DNA of 64,000 nt, from contig RDXX01000011.1 of NCBI GenBank assembly GCA_004292955.1, positions 47,336 to 111,335 of the forward strand, written 5' to 3'. This DNA is from Oscillatoriales cyanobacterium. GTDB taxonomy: Bacteria; Cyanobacteriota; Cyanobacteriia; Cyanobacteriales; Microcoleaceae. The translations under genes were made by a program, and so were the position numbers. The notes below the pieces were generated by a model that worked only from the letters and a program-made list of their open reading frames with translations, did not search any database and was not told the origin of the DNA. Positions 44,293 to 53,667 of the stretch are shown here, in pieces. Every line of letters starts with the position of its first letter. Within the stretch, counting starts at the first letter, position 1.

Positions 44293-44931
44293 ATGGAGAG
44301 AGTAGAGGCAATTACAAGACTCACTACATTGGTAGGTCAAGATCTTCGACAACTAGCAGATCAATACCGTATAACGGTTTGGAGTAAAGAAGATAAGAAA
44401 AACAAGGGTTGGGCTGGGCATACAATTGAACGCTACTTGGGATTAGCCCTTAACTCATCTCGATCGCCTAATTTTGGTAGTTGGGAGCTAAAGCTAGTTC
44501 CACTAATACGTAAACGAACAGGAGAACTCAGAGTCAAAGAAACGATGGCAATCACGATGATAGATCCAGTAGAGGTGGAAAACAAAGAATTTGAGGAAAG
44601 CCATCTCTTCAACAAACTACAGAAAATGGTTGTTGTTGCACGGGTATTTGAGAGCCAAGCAGATAATTGTTCTTTTGTGCATTCAGTAGCTTCCTTCGAT
44701 CTTGATAATCCTACAATTTACGAGCAAGTGAAAGCAGACTACAACCTTGTTCGGGAAACAATTATAACTCAAGGGTTTTCAAGTCTTAGTGGAAAAATGG
44801 GCAAACTTGTGCAGCCAAGAACTAAGGGGCAAGGGCATGGCAGCACCTCTCGTGCTTTCTACGCTCGAACTAAGTTTGTCGCACATATATTAGGAGAGGG
44901 GTATTCTGTTCCACTGCCTGTCAAGCCTTAA
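44293..44931 (+). CDS. MutH/Sau3AI-family restriction endonuclease
   Basis: 212-aa protein of the MutH/Sau3AI fold. KGWAGHTIERYLG corresponds to KGW.G...E..LG in E. coli MutH, and SPNFGSWELKLVPL corresponds to its DF..LGVELK catalytic block. Here Glu65 and Lys67 are present, but the place of the first catalytic Asp (Asp70 in MutH) is Asn60, encoded by AAT. KETMAITMIDP and the later SSLSGKMGKLVQPRTKGQG are family-like. It should cut the site protected by the methyltransferase just upstream. If Asn60 truly replaces the Asp, activity may be weak or lost. The alignment is by eye and from memory of MutH. Confidence 0.75.
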   Translation: MERVEAITRLTTLVGQDLRQLADQYRITVWSKEDKKNKGWAGHTIERYLGLALNSSRSPNFGSWELKLVPLIRKRTGELRVKETMAITMIDPVEVENKEFEESHLFNKLQKMVVVARVFESQADNCSFVHSVASFDLDNPTIYEQVKADYNLVRETIITQGFSSLSGKMGKLVQPRTKGQGHGSTSRAFYARTKFVAHILGEGYSVPLPVKP

Positions 44932-44959
44932 CCTATTTTTGATTGGCACTGCTAATTAA

Positions 44960-45214
44960 TTAAGTGTCTAAATGACATGAGGCTGCTATAACTTTAGCGT
45001 TAATTAAGGTAAAAATTCGATCGAGTTCGAGTAAACTTGCTAATTCTACAACCTCTTCTGAAGTTAAAAGATTAGCCTTTTTTCTCTCGGCTAATTCTTC
45101 CAATCTGGCTTGCAGGTTTTCCGTAAATTTGAATAAGTAAAGATTTCTGACTTTCTGCATCGAAATCTCGCTATCTATCCAGTAAGAAGGTTGTACCATA
45201 AGTTCAGATATCAT
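44960..45214 (-). CDS. Small hypothetical protein
   Basis: 84-aa frame. The C-terminal two thirds are helical and charged (LYLFKFTENLQARLEELAERKKANLLTSEEVVELASLLELDRIFTLINAKVIAA), a pattern seen in short cyanobacterial proteins next to toxin-antitoxin genes (for instance the RHH-like gene at 40704 has a similar LNELLDRQQSGTITSVEHQEL). No family name can be given. No neighbour on the same strand is close enough to call an operon. Confidence 0.5.
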   Translation of the reverse strand: MISELMVQPSYWIDSEISMQKVRNLYLFKFTENLQARLEELAERKKANLLTSEEVVELASLLELDRIFTLINAKVIAASCHLDT

Positions 45215-45316
45215 GGTGATTCAATTACTCGAATTACTACATGGATAGTCTTGATCATATCATTAAAACAAAATGTTCCGATGCCACGGTTTCTACAACC
45301 TGGATGTGAATCAATA

Positions 45317-45565
45317 TTAACCTGCTGTTGCCAAAGAACGAACAGTTAAGATTTCATCAGGGCGGAGAACTTCTACAGTAGAGATAGGGACGGCTATAAC
45401 TGTAAGAGACTCACCAACAGCATTAAATACTTCCAACAGACAGCCTTCTTCACCACCACTAGGATGAGGAACAAAATCAACCAATGTGGCAATATCTCCT
45501 GCTCTGAGTTGATATTCTGGTAAGTCACGAGTTAAAGCAACTTCCTGATATAGCTTTAGAATCAT
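45317..45565 (-). CDS. DUF4926 protein
   Basis: 82-aa protein with the DUF4926 pattern: LYQEVALTRDLPEYQLRAGDIATLVDFV, GCLLEVFNAVGESLTVIAVPISTVEVLRPDEIL. It is a small SH3-like beta fold that usually lies directly behind a DUF6883 gene, as it does here with one base between the two. The pair behaves like a toxin-antitoxin or immunity module in gene neighbourhoods, but no function is established. Confidence 0.75.
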   Translation of the reverse strand: MILKLYQEVALTRDLPEYQLRAGDIATLVDFVPHPSGGEEGCLLEVFNAVGESLTVIAVPISTVEVLRPDEILTVRSLATAG

Positions 45566-45566
45566 C

Positions 45567-45896
45567 TTAATTCTCCTTAAAAGGTTGTAGCGTCACAAAC
45601 TGAAATTTTCCATCAATCCGTCGTTGCAGCCAAATTGTAACGACAGATAGGTTTATACCATTTGTACCAACGAGTTCTCCTACAACTCGATAAAAGATTC
45701 CATACTCGTTATTCCTCTCTTCAATCGCCTCACCTACTCCCACAACTGACTGGATGGCTGCTTTCAGCGCTTCTGGGTTTTCTGAGGTAAATCCAGCCCG
45801 TGCCAAGAATTTTGACTTATCATTTCTGGCTTTGTGTACCAGCAGATAACCAGTTATCTTATCGTCTGGGATGACCGCATCTTTTGGAATCTTCAC
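45567..45896 (-). CDS. DUF6883 protein
   Basis: 109-aa protein with the DUF6883 pattern: IPDDKITGYLLVHKARNDKSKFLARAGFT and YRVVGELVGTNGINLSVVTIWLQR, ending in a short beta-rich tail. Related domains appear as small toxin-like or processing domains. It is transcribed ahead of the DUF4926 gene with a 1-bp gap, a firm operon. Confidence 0.75.
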   Translation of the reverse strand: MKIPKDAVIPDDKITGYLLVHKARNDKSKFLARAGFTSENPEALKAAIQSVVGVGEAIEERNNEYGIFYRVVGELVGTNGINLSVVTIWLQRRIDGKFQFVTLQPFKEN

Positions 45897-46001
45897 CCTG
45901 AAATCTCTCCATCCTTTTATTTTGCTCGTGCAATACAGCAGCCAAAAAGTTTCTATTTCTTCGATAACGCATCATCCAAAAGAAATCCGTGAGTTTTGTA
46001 G

Positions 46002-46022
46002 GGACACAGCACTGCTGTGTCC
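46002..46022. terminator. GGACACAGCA hairpin downstream of topA
   Basis: GGACACAGCA and TGCTGTGTCC form a 10-bp perfect stem with a single-base loop. It lies 30 bp past the topA stop and may end its transcription, or may be another dispersed palindrome. Confidence 0.45.
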
Positions 46023-46051
46023 TTACTAATTTCAACGTCTCCTTACTAATT

Positions 46052-48811
46052 TCACTCTGTTTTCTTCTTACTCGCCGTAGCAGTCGTCGCCTTCTTAGCA
46101 GTGGTTTTCTTCGCAGCGGTTTCCGACTTTGCCGCAGTAGTTTTCTTCGCCGCCGTTTCCGATTTCGCCGCAGTGGTTTTCTTCGCAGTAGTCGTTTTCT
46201 TCTCAGCAGTTTCCGACTTCGCCGCAGTAGTCTTAGTTGACTTCTTCGACTTGCTAGATTTACCGCCGCCCGCAGCTTCCTTCGCTGCTAACAAATCCAG
46301 TGCTTTTTGTAAGGTGAAATTCTCCAGAGATTCATCCTTAGCCAAAGAAGCATTGATATCCCCATGTTTGACGTAGGGGCCGTAGCGGCCGTCGTAAACA
46401 TTGATGAGCTCTCCCGATTCTGGATGCGCGCCCAATTCCTTCAATGGTGTCGTTGATTTGCTGCCGCGCACGGCTTTCGGTTGCGATAATAACTCTAAAG
46501 CCCGATCGAGCGTTATAGTCAAAACATCATCAGGAACCTTGATCGATCGATAATCCTTACCAACCTTACCCTGGTCGTGTACCACATAAGGGCCGTACAT
46601 CCCCAAATTAGCCTGCACCTTCGCCCCCGTATCCGGGTGAGTGCCCAACAACCGAGGTAGAGTCAACAAACTCACCGCCATATCAACCGTCACACTATCC
46701 TTATCCGTCCCCTTCGGTAAAGAAGAACGCTTCGGTTTCTTGTTCGTTTCCGAAACATCCCCCAACTGAACATAGGGGCCGTAATTGCCAATCAGCACAT
46801 AAATCGGTTCCCCAGTGTCCGGGTGCAGACCTAATTTTTCTGGCCCTTCCGTCTTTTGCTTTAACAGAAACTCCACTTTTTCCGGGTCTAAATCTGCCGG
46901 AGTCAAATCCTGGGGAATCGATGCTTTCACCTGGCCTTCTTCGTTTTCAGATTCGAGGTAAGCGCCGTATTTACCGATGCAAACTTTTGCCGTGATATTC
47001 TCCAATACCACAGTTCGAGCAACTTTCGCGTCAATCTGACTTTCCTGTTCCTTAACTTGGGTTGCGAGTCCCGTTTCCCCTGTATAAAACTTTTGCAAAT
47101 ACGGCAGCCATTTCGCCTCGCCGGTGGCAATTTCATCGAGGGTTTGTTCCATGCGGGAAGTAAAACCCGTGTCTACTAAGTCGGGGAAATGTGTTTCTAA
47201 TAAAGTCGTGACGGCGAAAGCGGTGAAGGTCGGAATTAGCGCGTTAGCTATTAATTTCGCGTATCCTCGATCGACAATTGTACCGATAATACTCGCATAG
47301 GTACTCGGACGGCCCACACCCTCACTTTCCAACATCTTCACCAGAGAAGCCTCCGTGTAGCGGGCGGGAGGTTGAGTTTCGTGTCCCACAGCCTCTACAT
47401 CCTTGCAATTAGGCTTATCCCCCACCTTCAGCGCCGGCAAAATCACCTCCTGGTCTTCCAGCGCCGCATTCGGGTCATCGGAACCTTCCACATAAGCGCG
47501 CAAAAAGCCCGGAAAATCAATGCGTTTCCCGCTGGAACGGAAACCGGCATCTTCCACCTGAGTTAATACCGTGACGTGAGTTTGGCGCGAATCTGCCATT
47601 TGAGAAGCCACTGTCCGCTTCCAAATCAAATCGTAGAGGCGGAAATCAATCCCATCCAATCCCGTTTGCTGCGGCGTCCGAAAAGTGCTGCCGGCGGGGC
47701 GAATAGCTTCGTGGGCTTCCTGGGCACCTTTGCTTTTCGTCGTGTATTTGCGCGGTTGGGGGCTGAGGTATTCGCTACCGTACAGTTCTTGCACGCAACT
47801 GCGGGCGGCCGTAATCGCCTGTTCGGACAAATGTACCGAATCCGTCCGCATATAGGTGATAAAACCGCGTTCGTACAAACTTTGGGCAATTCGCATGGTT
47901 TCCCGCGCACCCAGTCTCAGCTTGCGGTTAGCCTCCTGCTGTAAAGTCGAGGTCGTAAACGGTGGCGACGGTTTGCGGGTGACTGGCCGTTCTTCGATAT
48001 TACCGACAGTCCAGGGTTTGTTTTGAATGCGTGCGAGTAAAGCCCGCGCCTGTTCTTCGTTCAGCAAAAGTACGCGGCGGCCTGCGGTAATCTGTCCGGT
48101 ATTTTCATCGAAATCGCTACCGTTGGCAACTTTTACATTCCCGACTGTCACGAGTTTGGCATCAAAGGAAATTTTGCTTTTTTCCAAAGTTGCTTTCAAA
48201 TCCCAGTAGCTACCTTGGCGGAAAGCGCGGCGTTCCCGTTCCCGGCGTACCAACAGCCGTACTGCGACTGACTGGACTCGCCCTGCGGACAAACCCCAGG
48301 CGATTTTCTTCCACAGTAGCGGAGAGAGGGTGTATCCGACGAGTCGATCGAGAATTCGGCGAGTTTCCTGGGCCTGTACCACTCGATTGTCGATATCGCG
48401 GCAGTGAGTTAGGGCGTCGCGGATAGCTTCGCGGGTGATTTCGTGAAACACCATCCGCTTGATGGGAACTTTGGGTTTGAGGATTTGCAGCAAATGCCAG
48501 GAAATGCTTTCGCCTTCCCGGTCTTCGTCAGTGGCTAGAATCAGTTCTGTGGCGTCTTTTAGCGCATCTTTGAGTTCTTTAACAATTTTCTTTTTATCTT
48601 TGGGGATGACGTAAAGCGGTTCAAAATCTGCCTCCACGTTGACGCCGAGTTGCGCCCATTTTTCACCTTTAACGGCTTCTGGTATTTCTTCGGCGGAGGA
48701 TGGGAGGTCTCGGACGTGGCCCATAGATGCCTCTACCCGGTACGTAGAGGGCAGGAAGTTACGAATGGTACGGGCTTTGGTGGGAGATTCGACGATAACT
48801 AAAGTTGACAT
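46052..48811 (-). CDS. topA: DNA topoisomerase I with lysine/alanine/threonine-rich tail
   Basis: 919-aa type IA topoisomerase that relaxes negative supercoils. The TOPRIM domain starts at [19 protein letters not shown] (Glu9) with [13 protein letters not shown] (acidic triad near 95-99). The active-site Tyr320 lies in [10 protein letters not shown]. After about residue 590 there are several GxYGPYV repeats of the Topo_C type ([44 protein letters not shown]) instead of zinc fingers, as in other cyanobacteria. The last ~70 residues are [12 protein letters not shown] repeats, a basic histone H1-like tail that probably binds DNA. Single gene, no operon visible. Confidence 0.94.
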   Translation of the reverse strand: MSTLVIVESPTKARTIRNFLPSTYRVEASMGHVRDLPSSAEEIPEAVKGEKWAQLGVNVEADFEPLYVIPKDKKKIVKELKDALKDATELILATDEDREGESISWHLLQILKPKVPIKRMVFHEITREAIRDALTHCRDIDNRVVQAQETRRILDRLVGYTLSPLLWKKIAWGLSAGRVQSVAVRLLVRRERERRAFRQGSYWDLKATLEKSKISFDAKLVTVGNVKVANGSDFDENTGQITAGRRVLLLNEEQARALLARIQNKPWTVGNIEERPVTRKPSPPFTTSTLQQEANRKLRLGARETMRIAQSLYERGFITYMRTDSVHLSEQAITAARSCVQELYGSEYLSPQPRKYTTKSKGAQEAHEAIRPAGSTFRTPQQTGLDGIDFRLYDLIWKRTVASQMADSRQTHVTVLTQVEDAGFRSSGKRIDFPGFLRAYVEGSDDPNAALEDQEVILPALKVGDKPNCKDVEAVGHETQPPARYTEASLVKMLESEGVGRPSTYASIIGTIVDRGYAKLIANALIPTFTAFAVTTLLETHFPDLVDTGFTSRMEQTLDEIATGEAKWLPYLQKFYTGETGLATQVKEQESQIDAKVARTVVLENITAKVCIGKYGAYLESENEEGQVKASIPQDLTPADLDPEKVEFLLKQKTEGPEKLGLHPDTGEPIYVLIGNYGPYVQLGDVSETNKKPKRSSLPKGTDKDSVTVDMAVSLLTLPRLLGTHPDTGAKVQANLGMYGPYVVHDQGKVGKDYRSIKVPDDVLTITLDRALELLSQPKAVRGSKSTTPLKELGAHPESGELINVYDGRYGPYVKHGDINASLAKDESLENFTLQKALDLLAAKEAAGGGKSSKSKKSTKTTAAKSETAEKKTTTAKKTTAAKSETAAKKTTAAKSETAAKKTTAKKATTATASKKKTE

Positions 48812-49670
48812 GGCATCTTTTTATATATGGATGGCGGCGCAGTTAGAGTGTCTAATTTACAGAGTGTAGGTCGGATGTCAAGGCTTAGGGGAACTTTAGG
48901 GGATGATTTCAAATTACCTTAATGTTTAAGTTACTGCCGATCGGGTTGCAGGTCACAAGCTGATGGGATTTTACTGCTTTTGGGGCAAAGACCAGGAACC
49001 CTTGTCTCTGCAAGATGCACGGAATGTCTCTCACCTGACTCTAGCAGAATTGGCGGTAACTGGATGCTGAGACTGCTGGATGCGGGCGGATGGTTCCTCT
49101 GTTGTAGATTTGAGATTTGAGATTTGAGATTGGGCAAGATTTGATGGTTTCCCCGCAAAAAAGACTTGAAATGCGATCGAGAATTGGTCAAATAGTCGAT
49201 CGCACTCACCAGCTAACATCAGATATTGTGGACTAATTCTTGATACCATTTTGCGATCGCGTTATTATAAACACTAGGCAAGATGACGTAAATCTTTGAT
49301 TAATAGAACAACCGCAGATGTCAGGCAGATAGACACAGATTAACGCAGATATAACTGACAATTTTTATTATTCTTGTGGGATGGGCGTCCCGCCCGTCCA
49401 GAAAGAAGGGGCTCTTCTGGCCCATCCCACTTTCAAGAGTGTAAGTTATTAAATTTTCGTTCCTAACATTGGACATAATTCGGAAGTTGCATCAAGAACT
49501 CGGGGTGCCGGCTGAAATTTTGATCCAGCCATATCAATCGATACAAACCCCTGCTTAAGTATTTTTGTTTACTGCGGATCGAATTTCATCTGCACCGCAA
49601 ATTCAGCAACTTCTGTCAGGCTTTAGTTGGTCTCAAGAGATAACCTTGAGATAGCCAAGGAGGATATTTT
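48812..49670. other. Intergenic region with several repeats
   Basis: No gene seen. It holds four GATTTGA heptamers (about 49107-49133) and a copy of the ACCGCAGATGTCAGGCAGAT repeat (49309-49352). A TGGGATGGGC/GCCCATCCCA hairpin lies at 49377-49429. At 49657-49663 is the AAGGAGG site of the next gene. Confidence 0.5.
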
Positions 49671-50552
49671 GTGAATGTAAAAGCTTTTGATGCCTATCGC
49701 TGTAGATTTTTGAAATTACTTGAATACATTGATGCCAATCTTGAAGAAAATCTCAGTGTAGATAAACTCAGTATTGTTGCTGCGTTCTCAAAATATCATT
49801 TTCACCGACAATTTTCTGAGTTTTTAGGAATCGGCGTCTACAAATACGTCCAGTTAAATCGCTTGAAGCGCGCCTCTTATCAGCTCGCATTTCGCGATCG
49901 CCCAATCGTCGATATCGCCCTCACGAGTGGCTACGAAAGCCCTGAAGCCTTTGCTCGTGCATTCAAAAAGAGCATAGCACAAACTCCTTCTGAATTCAGA
50001 AAGCAGCCGCAATGGGAAAATTGGCACGCCACTTACCAACAATTAAGCGAACTGAGGAACCAACACATGAAATCCGATACATCCGCCGAACAAGTCAAAA
50101 TCGTCATCTTCCCAGAAACAAAAGTTGCAGCCCTCGAACATCGGGGAGATCCGCAACTAATCGGCAATTCTGTCCGCAAATTCATCGAGTGGCGCCAGCA
50201 AAATAATCTGCCTCCCAAGGTGAGCAAAACTTTTAACATTGTCTACGACAATCCAGCCGAAACCGCGCCGGAAGACTATCGCCTGGATATTTGTGCAGCC
50301 ACGGATCGTAATATTATAAATAACTCATTCGGGGTGATGAGAAAAATTATCCCTGGAGGTCGTTGTGCCGTACTGCGGTATACTGGTTCTAACGACAATC
50401 TTGGTGCAGCAGTAAGATATCTTTACTCCGAATGGTTGCCGCAAAGCGGTGAAGAACTCCGAGACTTTCCACTATATTTTGAGAGAGTCAGTCTTTTTCC
50501 AGATGTACCAGAATCTGAGGCGATTACTGACGTGTTTCTACCGTTAGAGTAG
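49671..50552 (+). CDS. AraC family regulator with GyrI-like effector domain
   Basis: 293-aa regulator. Residues 10-110 carry the AraC double helix-turn-helix (LLEYIDANLEENLSVDKLSIVAAFSKYHFHRQFSEFLG ... VDIALTSGYESPEAFARAFKKSIAQTPSEFRK). Residues 135-290 form a GyrI-like domain (EVKIVIFPETKVAALEHRGDPQLIG), like Rob or BmrR-type sensors that bind small hydrophobic compounds. It begins with GTG; AAGGAGG seven bases ahead makes this start very likely. Target genes are not visible. Confidence 0.87.
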   Translation: MNVKAFDAYRCRFLKLLEYIDANLEENLSVDKLSIVAAFSKYHFHRQFSEFLGIGVYKYVQLNRLKRASYQLAFRDRPIVDIALTSGYESPEAFARAFKKSIAQTPSEFRKQPQWENWHATYQQLSELRNQHMKSDTSAEQVKIVIFPETKVAALEHRGDPQLIGNSVRKFIEWRQQNNLPPKVSKTFNIVYDNPAETAPEDYRLDICAATDRNIINNSFGVMRKIIPGGRCAVLRYTGSNDNLGAAVRYLYSEWLPQSGEELRDFPLYFERVSLFPDVPESEAITDVFLPLE

Positions 50553-50576
50553 TTCAGCACTTACGCACTGGTGGTC

Positions 50577-50642
50577 AGAAACCGGGTTTTTTACGAAAAT
50601 CCTTCGCTGTAGTCCACAGATTGACTAAAAAACCCGGTTTCT
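50577..50642. repeat. GAAACCGGG hairpin with conserved loop
   Basis: AGAAACCGGGTTTTTTA and its reverse complement form a 17-bp perfect stem, the longest in the family. The loop (CGAAAATCCTTCG...AGTCCACAGATTGAC) closely follows that at 18033-18090. It lies 25 bp after the AraC gene and may be its terminator. Confidence 0.8.
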
Positions 50643-50725
50643 TTGATGGTGGTGCATCCAGGACTGTAGTTGAGTGCAATTAATGCCAAATCTGGGTAAA
50701 CATCCCCTTGATGTCAATATTATTC

Positions 50726-50785
50726 GTAGGGTGCGTCGCCATCGACAATTCTAGCTATTGACAACGATTTAAGTAGCGACGCACC
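50726..50785. repeat. GTGCGTCGC palindromic repeat (left copy)
   Basis: GTAGGGTGCGTCGCCATCG...GTAGCGACGCACC can fold on itself and is also the reverse complement of the copy at 52745-52806. The two copies flank the VOC and AraC genes at 50969-52645. Confidence 0.75.
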
Positions 50786-50968
50786 ACGCCAGATAGTAAA
50801 GGGGATAACTAACCCCGATTTGGGATAATGCCAATTTGAAAAAATTTTGCTACAGTCATTAATTATAGAGAAATTATCTGTTATGTGCATAACTCCCCGC
50901 CGGACACGGCAATGCCGTTTCCCTACAGATGATATCTTCTAATTTCATCGTTTTATAGCTAAAAAAAT

Positions 50969-51640
50969 ATGGCATTTGAATTCGACCATCTCTTCATCTT
51001 AACTGATATTGGTGCCCCGGAAGCCGATCGCCTTTCATCCCTCGGTTTAGTCGAGGGTTCGTCTCGCATTCACGTTGGACAAGGTACAACCAATCGCTGT
51101 TTCTTTTTCCATAACGCGATGTTGGAACTGTTGTGGGTGCGCGATCCAGAGGAGGCGCAATCTGAGCCTATTTATCGGACTCGTCTGTGGGAGCGATCGA
51201 CAAATCGCAATAATGGCGCCTGTCCCTTCGGCATCTGTTTGCGTTCAACCACAGGTTCTGAGGACACAGTAGCATTTTCTAGTTGGGCCTATCATCCGCC
51301 CTATTTACCTGAAACAATCAGCATCGCGGTAGCCACAAATAGTGATAATTTAACTGAGCCGATGCTGTTTCAAACTCCCTGGGGAAAACGTCCAGATTCA
51401 TCCTCTACTGAGAAATTACAGCCCCTGAATCACGGTGTTGGTTTCCGCGAAATTACTCGTGTAGAATTAGTAAGTCCTGCTGCGAATAATCCGTCACCAG
51501 AACTGCAAGCAGTAATTGATACAAATCAGGTCAAGTTAAGGAAAGGAACCGAGTATTTTCTGGAGCTAGGCTTTGATGGAGAAGTGCATGGTAAACAAGT
51601 AGATTTTCGACCGGGATTGCCGCTGATTATCAGTTGGTAA
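50969..51640 (+). CDS. Glyoxalase-like (VOC) domain protein
   Basis: 223-aa protein of the glyoxalase-like type. It opens with FEFDHLFILTDIGAPEADRLSSLGLVEGSSRIHVGQGTTNRCFFFHNAMLELLWV, the beta-alpha-beta-beta-beta module of VOC proteins. The His in FDHLF and Glu in MLELLW stand where metal ligands lie in the fold. A second, more divergent module fills the C terminus. The reaction is unknown. It is convergent with the next AraC gene and lies between inverted repeat copies. Confidence 0.72.
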   Translation: MAFEFDHLFILTDIGAPEADRLSSLGLVEGSSRIHVGQGTTNRCFFFHNAMLELLWVRDPEEAQSEPIYRTRLWERSTNRNNGACPFGICLRSTTGSEDTVAFSSWAYHPPYLPETISIAVATNSDNLTEPMLFQTPWGKRPDSSSTEKLQPLNHGVGFREITRVELVSPAANNPSPELQAVIDTNQVKLRKGTEYFLELGFDGEVHGKQVDFRPGLPLIISW

Positions 51641-51772
51641 TGTCAAGTTGCAAGCTAACAGTGGACATCTTCCATTCATTCCCAACTAATCTAGAAATTA
51701 TCTACATTTATTTGTGTTTATCTGCCTTTAATCTGCGGTTCATTTATTAATCAAATATTTATGCAATCTTGT

Positions 51773-52645
51773 TTAACGATCTCTATAAGCTGTAGGAGTC
51801 ATCCCCGTCAACTGCCGAAACTGTTTGCTCAAATGGCTGTGGCTGTTGAACCCACATTCTAAGGCAATTTCCGCGATCGATCGCTCTTTTTGCTGTAACA
51901 ACTCCTTCGCCCGTTCGATCCGTTGTTGAAGCAGATACTGATAGGGAGCTATTCCCATCGCCACTTTAAACATATGGCTAAAATGAAACTGACTCATCCC
52001 CAGGAACGCAGCCAAATCAGCGAGCTTAATGTCTTGACTTAGATGTTCGTTTATGTATTCCAAGACTTGCAACAATTGACGCTGAGGTAAACCGCCCTCG
52101 TAAATTGTCAGGCGAGGTTTGGTAGTAAAGTATTGTCTGAGCAAATGCACTGCTAGGATATTTGACACCGACTCGATATAGAGATTTGGGCCTAAATTTT
52201 GCTGTTGCAGTTCTGAAAGTAGCATAAAGCTGATCGACTCAATTTGTCGATCGCGCATCCGAAATTCCGGCAGCAATTCCTGGCGATCTGGATTCATGTC
52301 AAAAGCTTCTCTGGCAACACTTTCAATGAAACCAGACGCAATTTTAATCTGCAAATAGCGATCGTCACTATCCCAACGCGCAAACAACGGCATCCTTGCA
52401 GGCGTGATGGAAATATCACCTTTCCTGTAAAGCCCTGCATAGGTTTTTTCTCCCTGGATTTGCAGCAAACGGACTGGACGAGGTGCAAGGGACAAATTAA
52501 TTGTATGTTCATCACCGCCATCATAGTTGCACTCACCCGGAGGTTCATAGAATTGCTCGACCAAAATATGCTTCCAACCCAGGCTTTGGCTAGATAAATT
52601 GTGCAAGCTACTTGCTTCAGGTTGATGAGTCGCTGGTGGCTCCAT
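51773..52645 (-). CDS. AraC family transcriptional regulator
   Basis: 290-aa regulator. Its N-terminal ~170 residues form a ligand-binding cupin-like domain (LARPVRLLQIQGEKTYAGLYRKGDISITPARMPLF). The C terminus (about 190-288) has two helix-turn-helix units, LADLAAFLGMSQFHFSHMFKVAMGIAPYQYLLQQRI and IAEIALECGFNSHSHLSKQFRQLTGMTPTAYR. It resembles AraC regulators without a known inducer. The GFA gene lies beyond it on the other strand, about 270 bp away. Confidence 0.87.
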   Translation of the reverse strand: MEPPATHQPEASSLHNLSSQSLGWKHILVEQFYEPPGECNYDGGDEHTINLSLAPRPVRLLQIQGEKTYAGLYRKGDISITPARMPLFARWDSDDRYLQIKIASGFIESVAREAFDMNPDRQELLPEFRMRDRQIESISFMLLSELQQQNLGPNLYIESVSNILAVHLLRQYFTTKPRLTIYEGGLPQRQLLQVLEYINEHLSQDIKLADLAAFLGMSQFHFSHMFKVAMGIAPYQYLLQQRIERAKELLQQKERSIAEIALECGFNSHSHLSKQFRQLTGMTPTAYRDR

Positions 52646-52744
52646 GATATAAACCCAACTCGTCTCGTTTCTATTGTACTCGCTGTTCGATAATTGCTCT
52701 CAAGTCTGGCTACAAAAAATGTTTGTTATTTAACCCCATGTGGG

Positions 52745-52806
52745 AGGTGCGTCGCTATAAAATTTTCCATTTTACTTGAGAGATTGTCGATGGCGACGCA
52801 CCCTAC
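52745..52806. repeat. GTGCGTCGC palindromic repeat (right copy)
   Basis: GGTGCGTCGC...AGATTGTCGATGGCGACGCACCCTAC, inverted relative to 50726-50785 and partly palindromic in itself. Confidence 0.75.
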
Positions 52807-52912
52807 GGCTAATTTTAACTGCCGTTATTCCTATACCGCCCAGAGCAAATCCTGGAACGAAACACATTCAGAAAGTTAACATAATAACTGATAAGGATTA
52901 GGAGATACTTTC

Positions 52913-53344
52913 ATGAAAACACCTTTTACTGGCGGTTGTATGTGCGGAAATATCCGCTACGAATGTTCAGCAGAACCAATTGTGATGGGGAATTGCCACT
53001 GTCGCGATTGCCAAAAAGCGACAGGTACTGCATATGCTGCTGCGATGCTGGTTCCTCGAAATGCAGTTGCGATCGCAGGTGATGTCAAATACTATGATGT
53101 TACGGGCGATAGTGGGGGAATTGTCGGTCGTGGATTTTGTCCCAACTGTGGTGCGCGATTATTTAGTAAACCACCAAATCCTGAACTCATGGGCATCATG
53201 GCAGGCAGTCTTGACGAGCCGAGCTGGTTTGGGCCGACAATAGATGTTTACGCAGCTAGTGCCCAACCGTGGGATTATATGAATCCAGATTTGCCTAAAT
53301 TTGACCAAATGCCGCCACCAAAGAATTCAAATGCGGTAGATTGA
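52913..53344 (+). CDS. GFA (glutathione-dependent formaldehyde-activating) family protein
   Basis: 143-aa protein with the GFA/CENP-V zinc fold: GGCMCGNIRYEC, GNCHCRDCQKATGTAY and GRGFCPNCGARLF supply the Cys pairs for zinc. Members include formaldehyde-glutathione adduct enzymes, but most are untested. Several Cys-rich segments and length fit exactly. Its neighbours (VOC, DGPF and other stress-type genes) suggest a role in detoxification. Confidence 0.85.
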   Translation: MKTPFTGGCMCGNIRYECSAEPIVMGNCHCRDCQKATGTAYAAAMLVPRNAVAIAGDVKYYDVTGDSGGIVGRGFCPNCGARLFSKPPNPELMGIMAGSLDEPSWFGPTIDVYAASAQPWDYMNPDLPKFDQMPPPKNSNAVD

Positions 53345-53667
53345 ATCAATTTTTGGTGAAGGTGCTGCCGCTACTGATTCTTGCTGTTAGGTTTCAGAAG
53401 AGCGTTGACAAATGTATAACACAAGTTCATATCAATAGTGCATGAATAGGCGACTAATTAATTGCATTTCCAAGCTCTCACTTCTTGAAATTATCTGCGT
53501 TTATCTGTGTTCATCTGCCTATCATCTGCGGTCGAGCAATCAATCAAACATATGTGCAATTGCTCGTATATTGAATTGTCATTCCTTAGCAACAGTCGGG
53601 AGTCCGACGTGGTGACTTCGCTCGATCGAGTCATTTCATCGATCACCCGTGTACCTCAATCAGGATT
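53345..53667. other. Intergenic region, repeat copy only
   Basis: A TCTGCGTTTATCTGTGTTC...ATCTGCGGT repeat lies at about 53493-53533 (family of 37257-37352). No gene or clear promoter is seen. Confidence 0.4.

Noticed and set aside
46101-46376. Plus-strand frame of [12 protein letters not shown] repeats
   Set aside because: It is antisense to the lysine/alanine/threonine-rich tail of topoisomerase I.
48931-49249. Minus-strand frames of 70-92 codons after topA
   Set aside because: They cross the GATTTGA heptamer repeat and show no domain or ribosome binding site.
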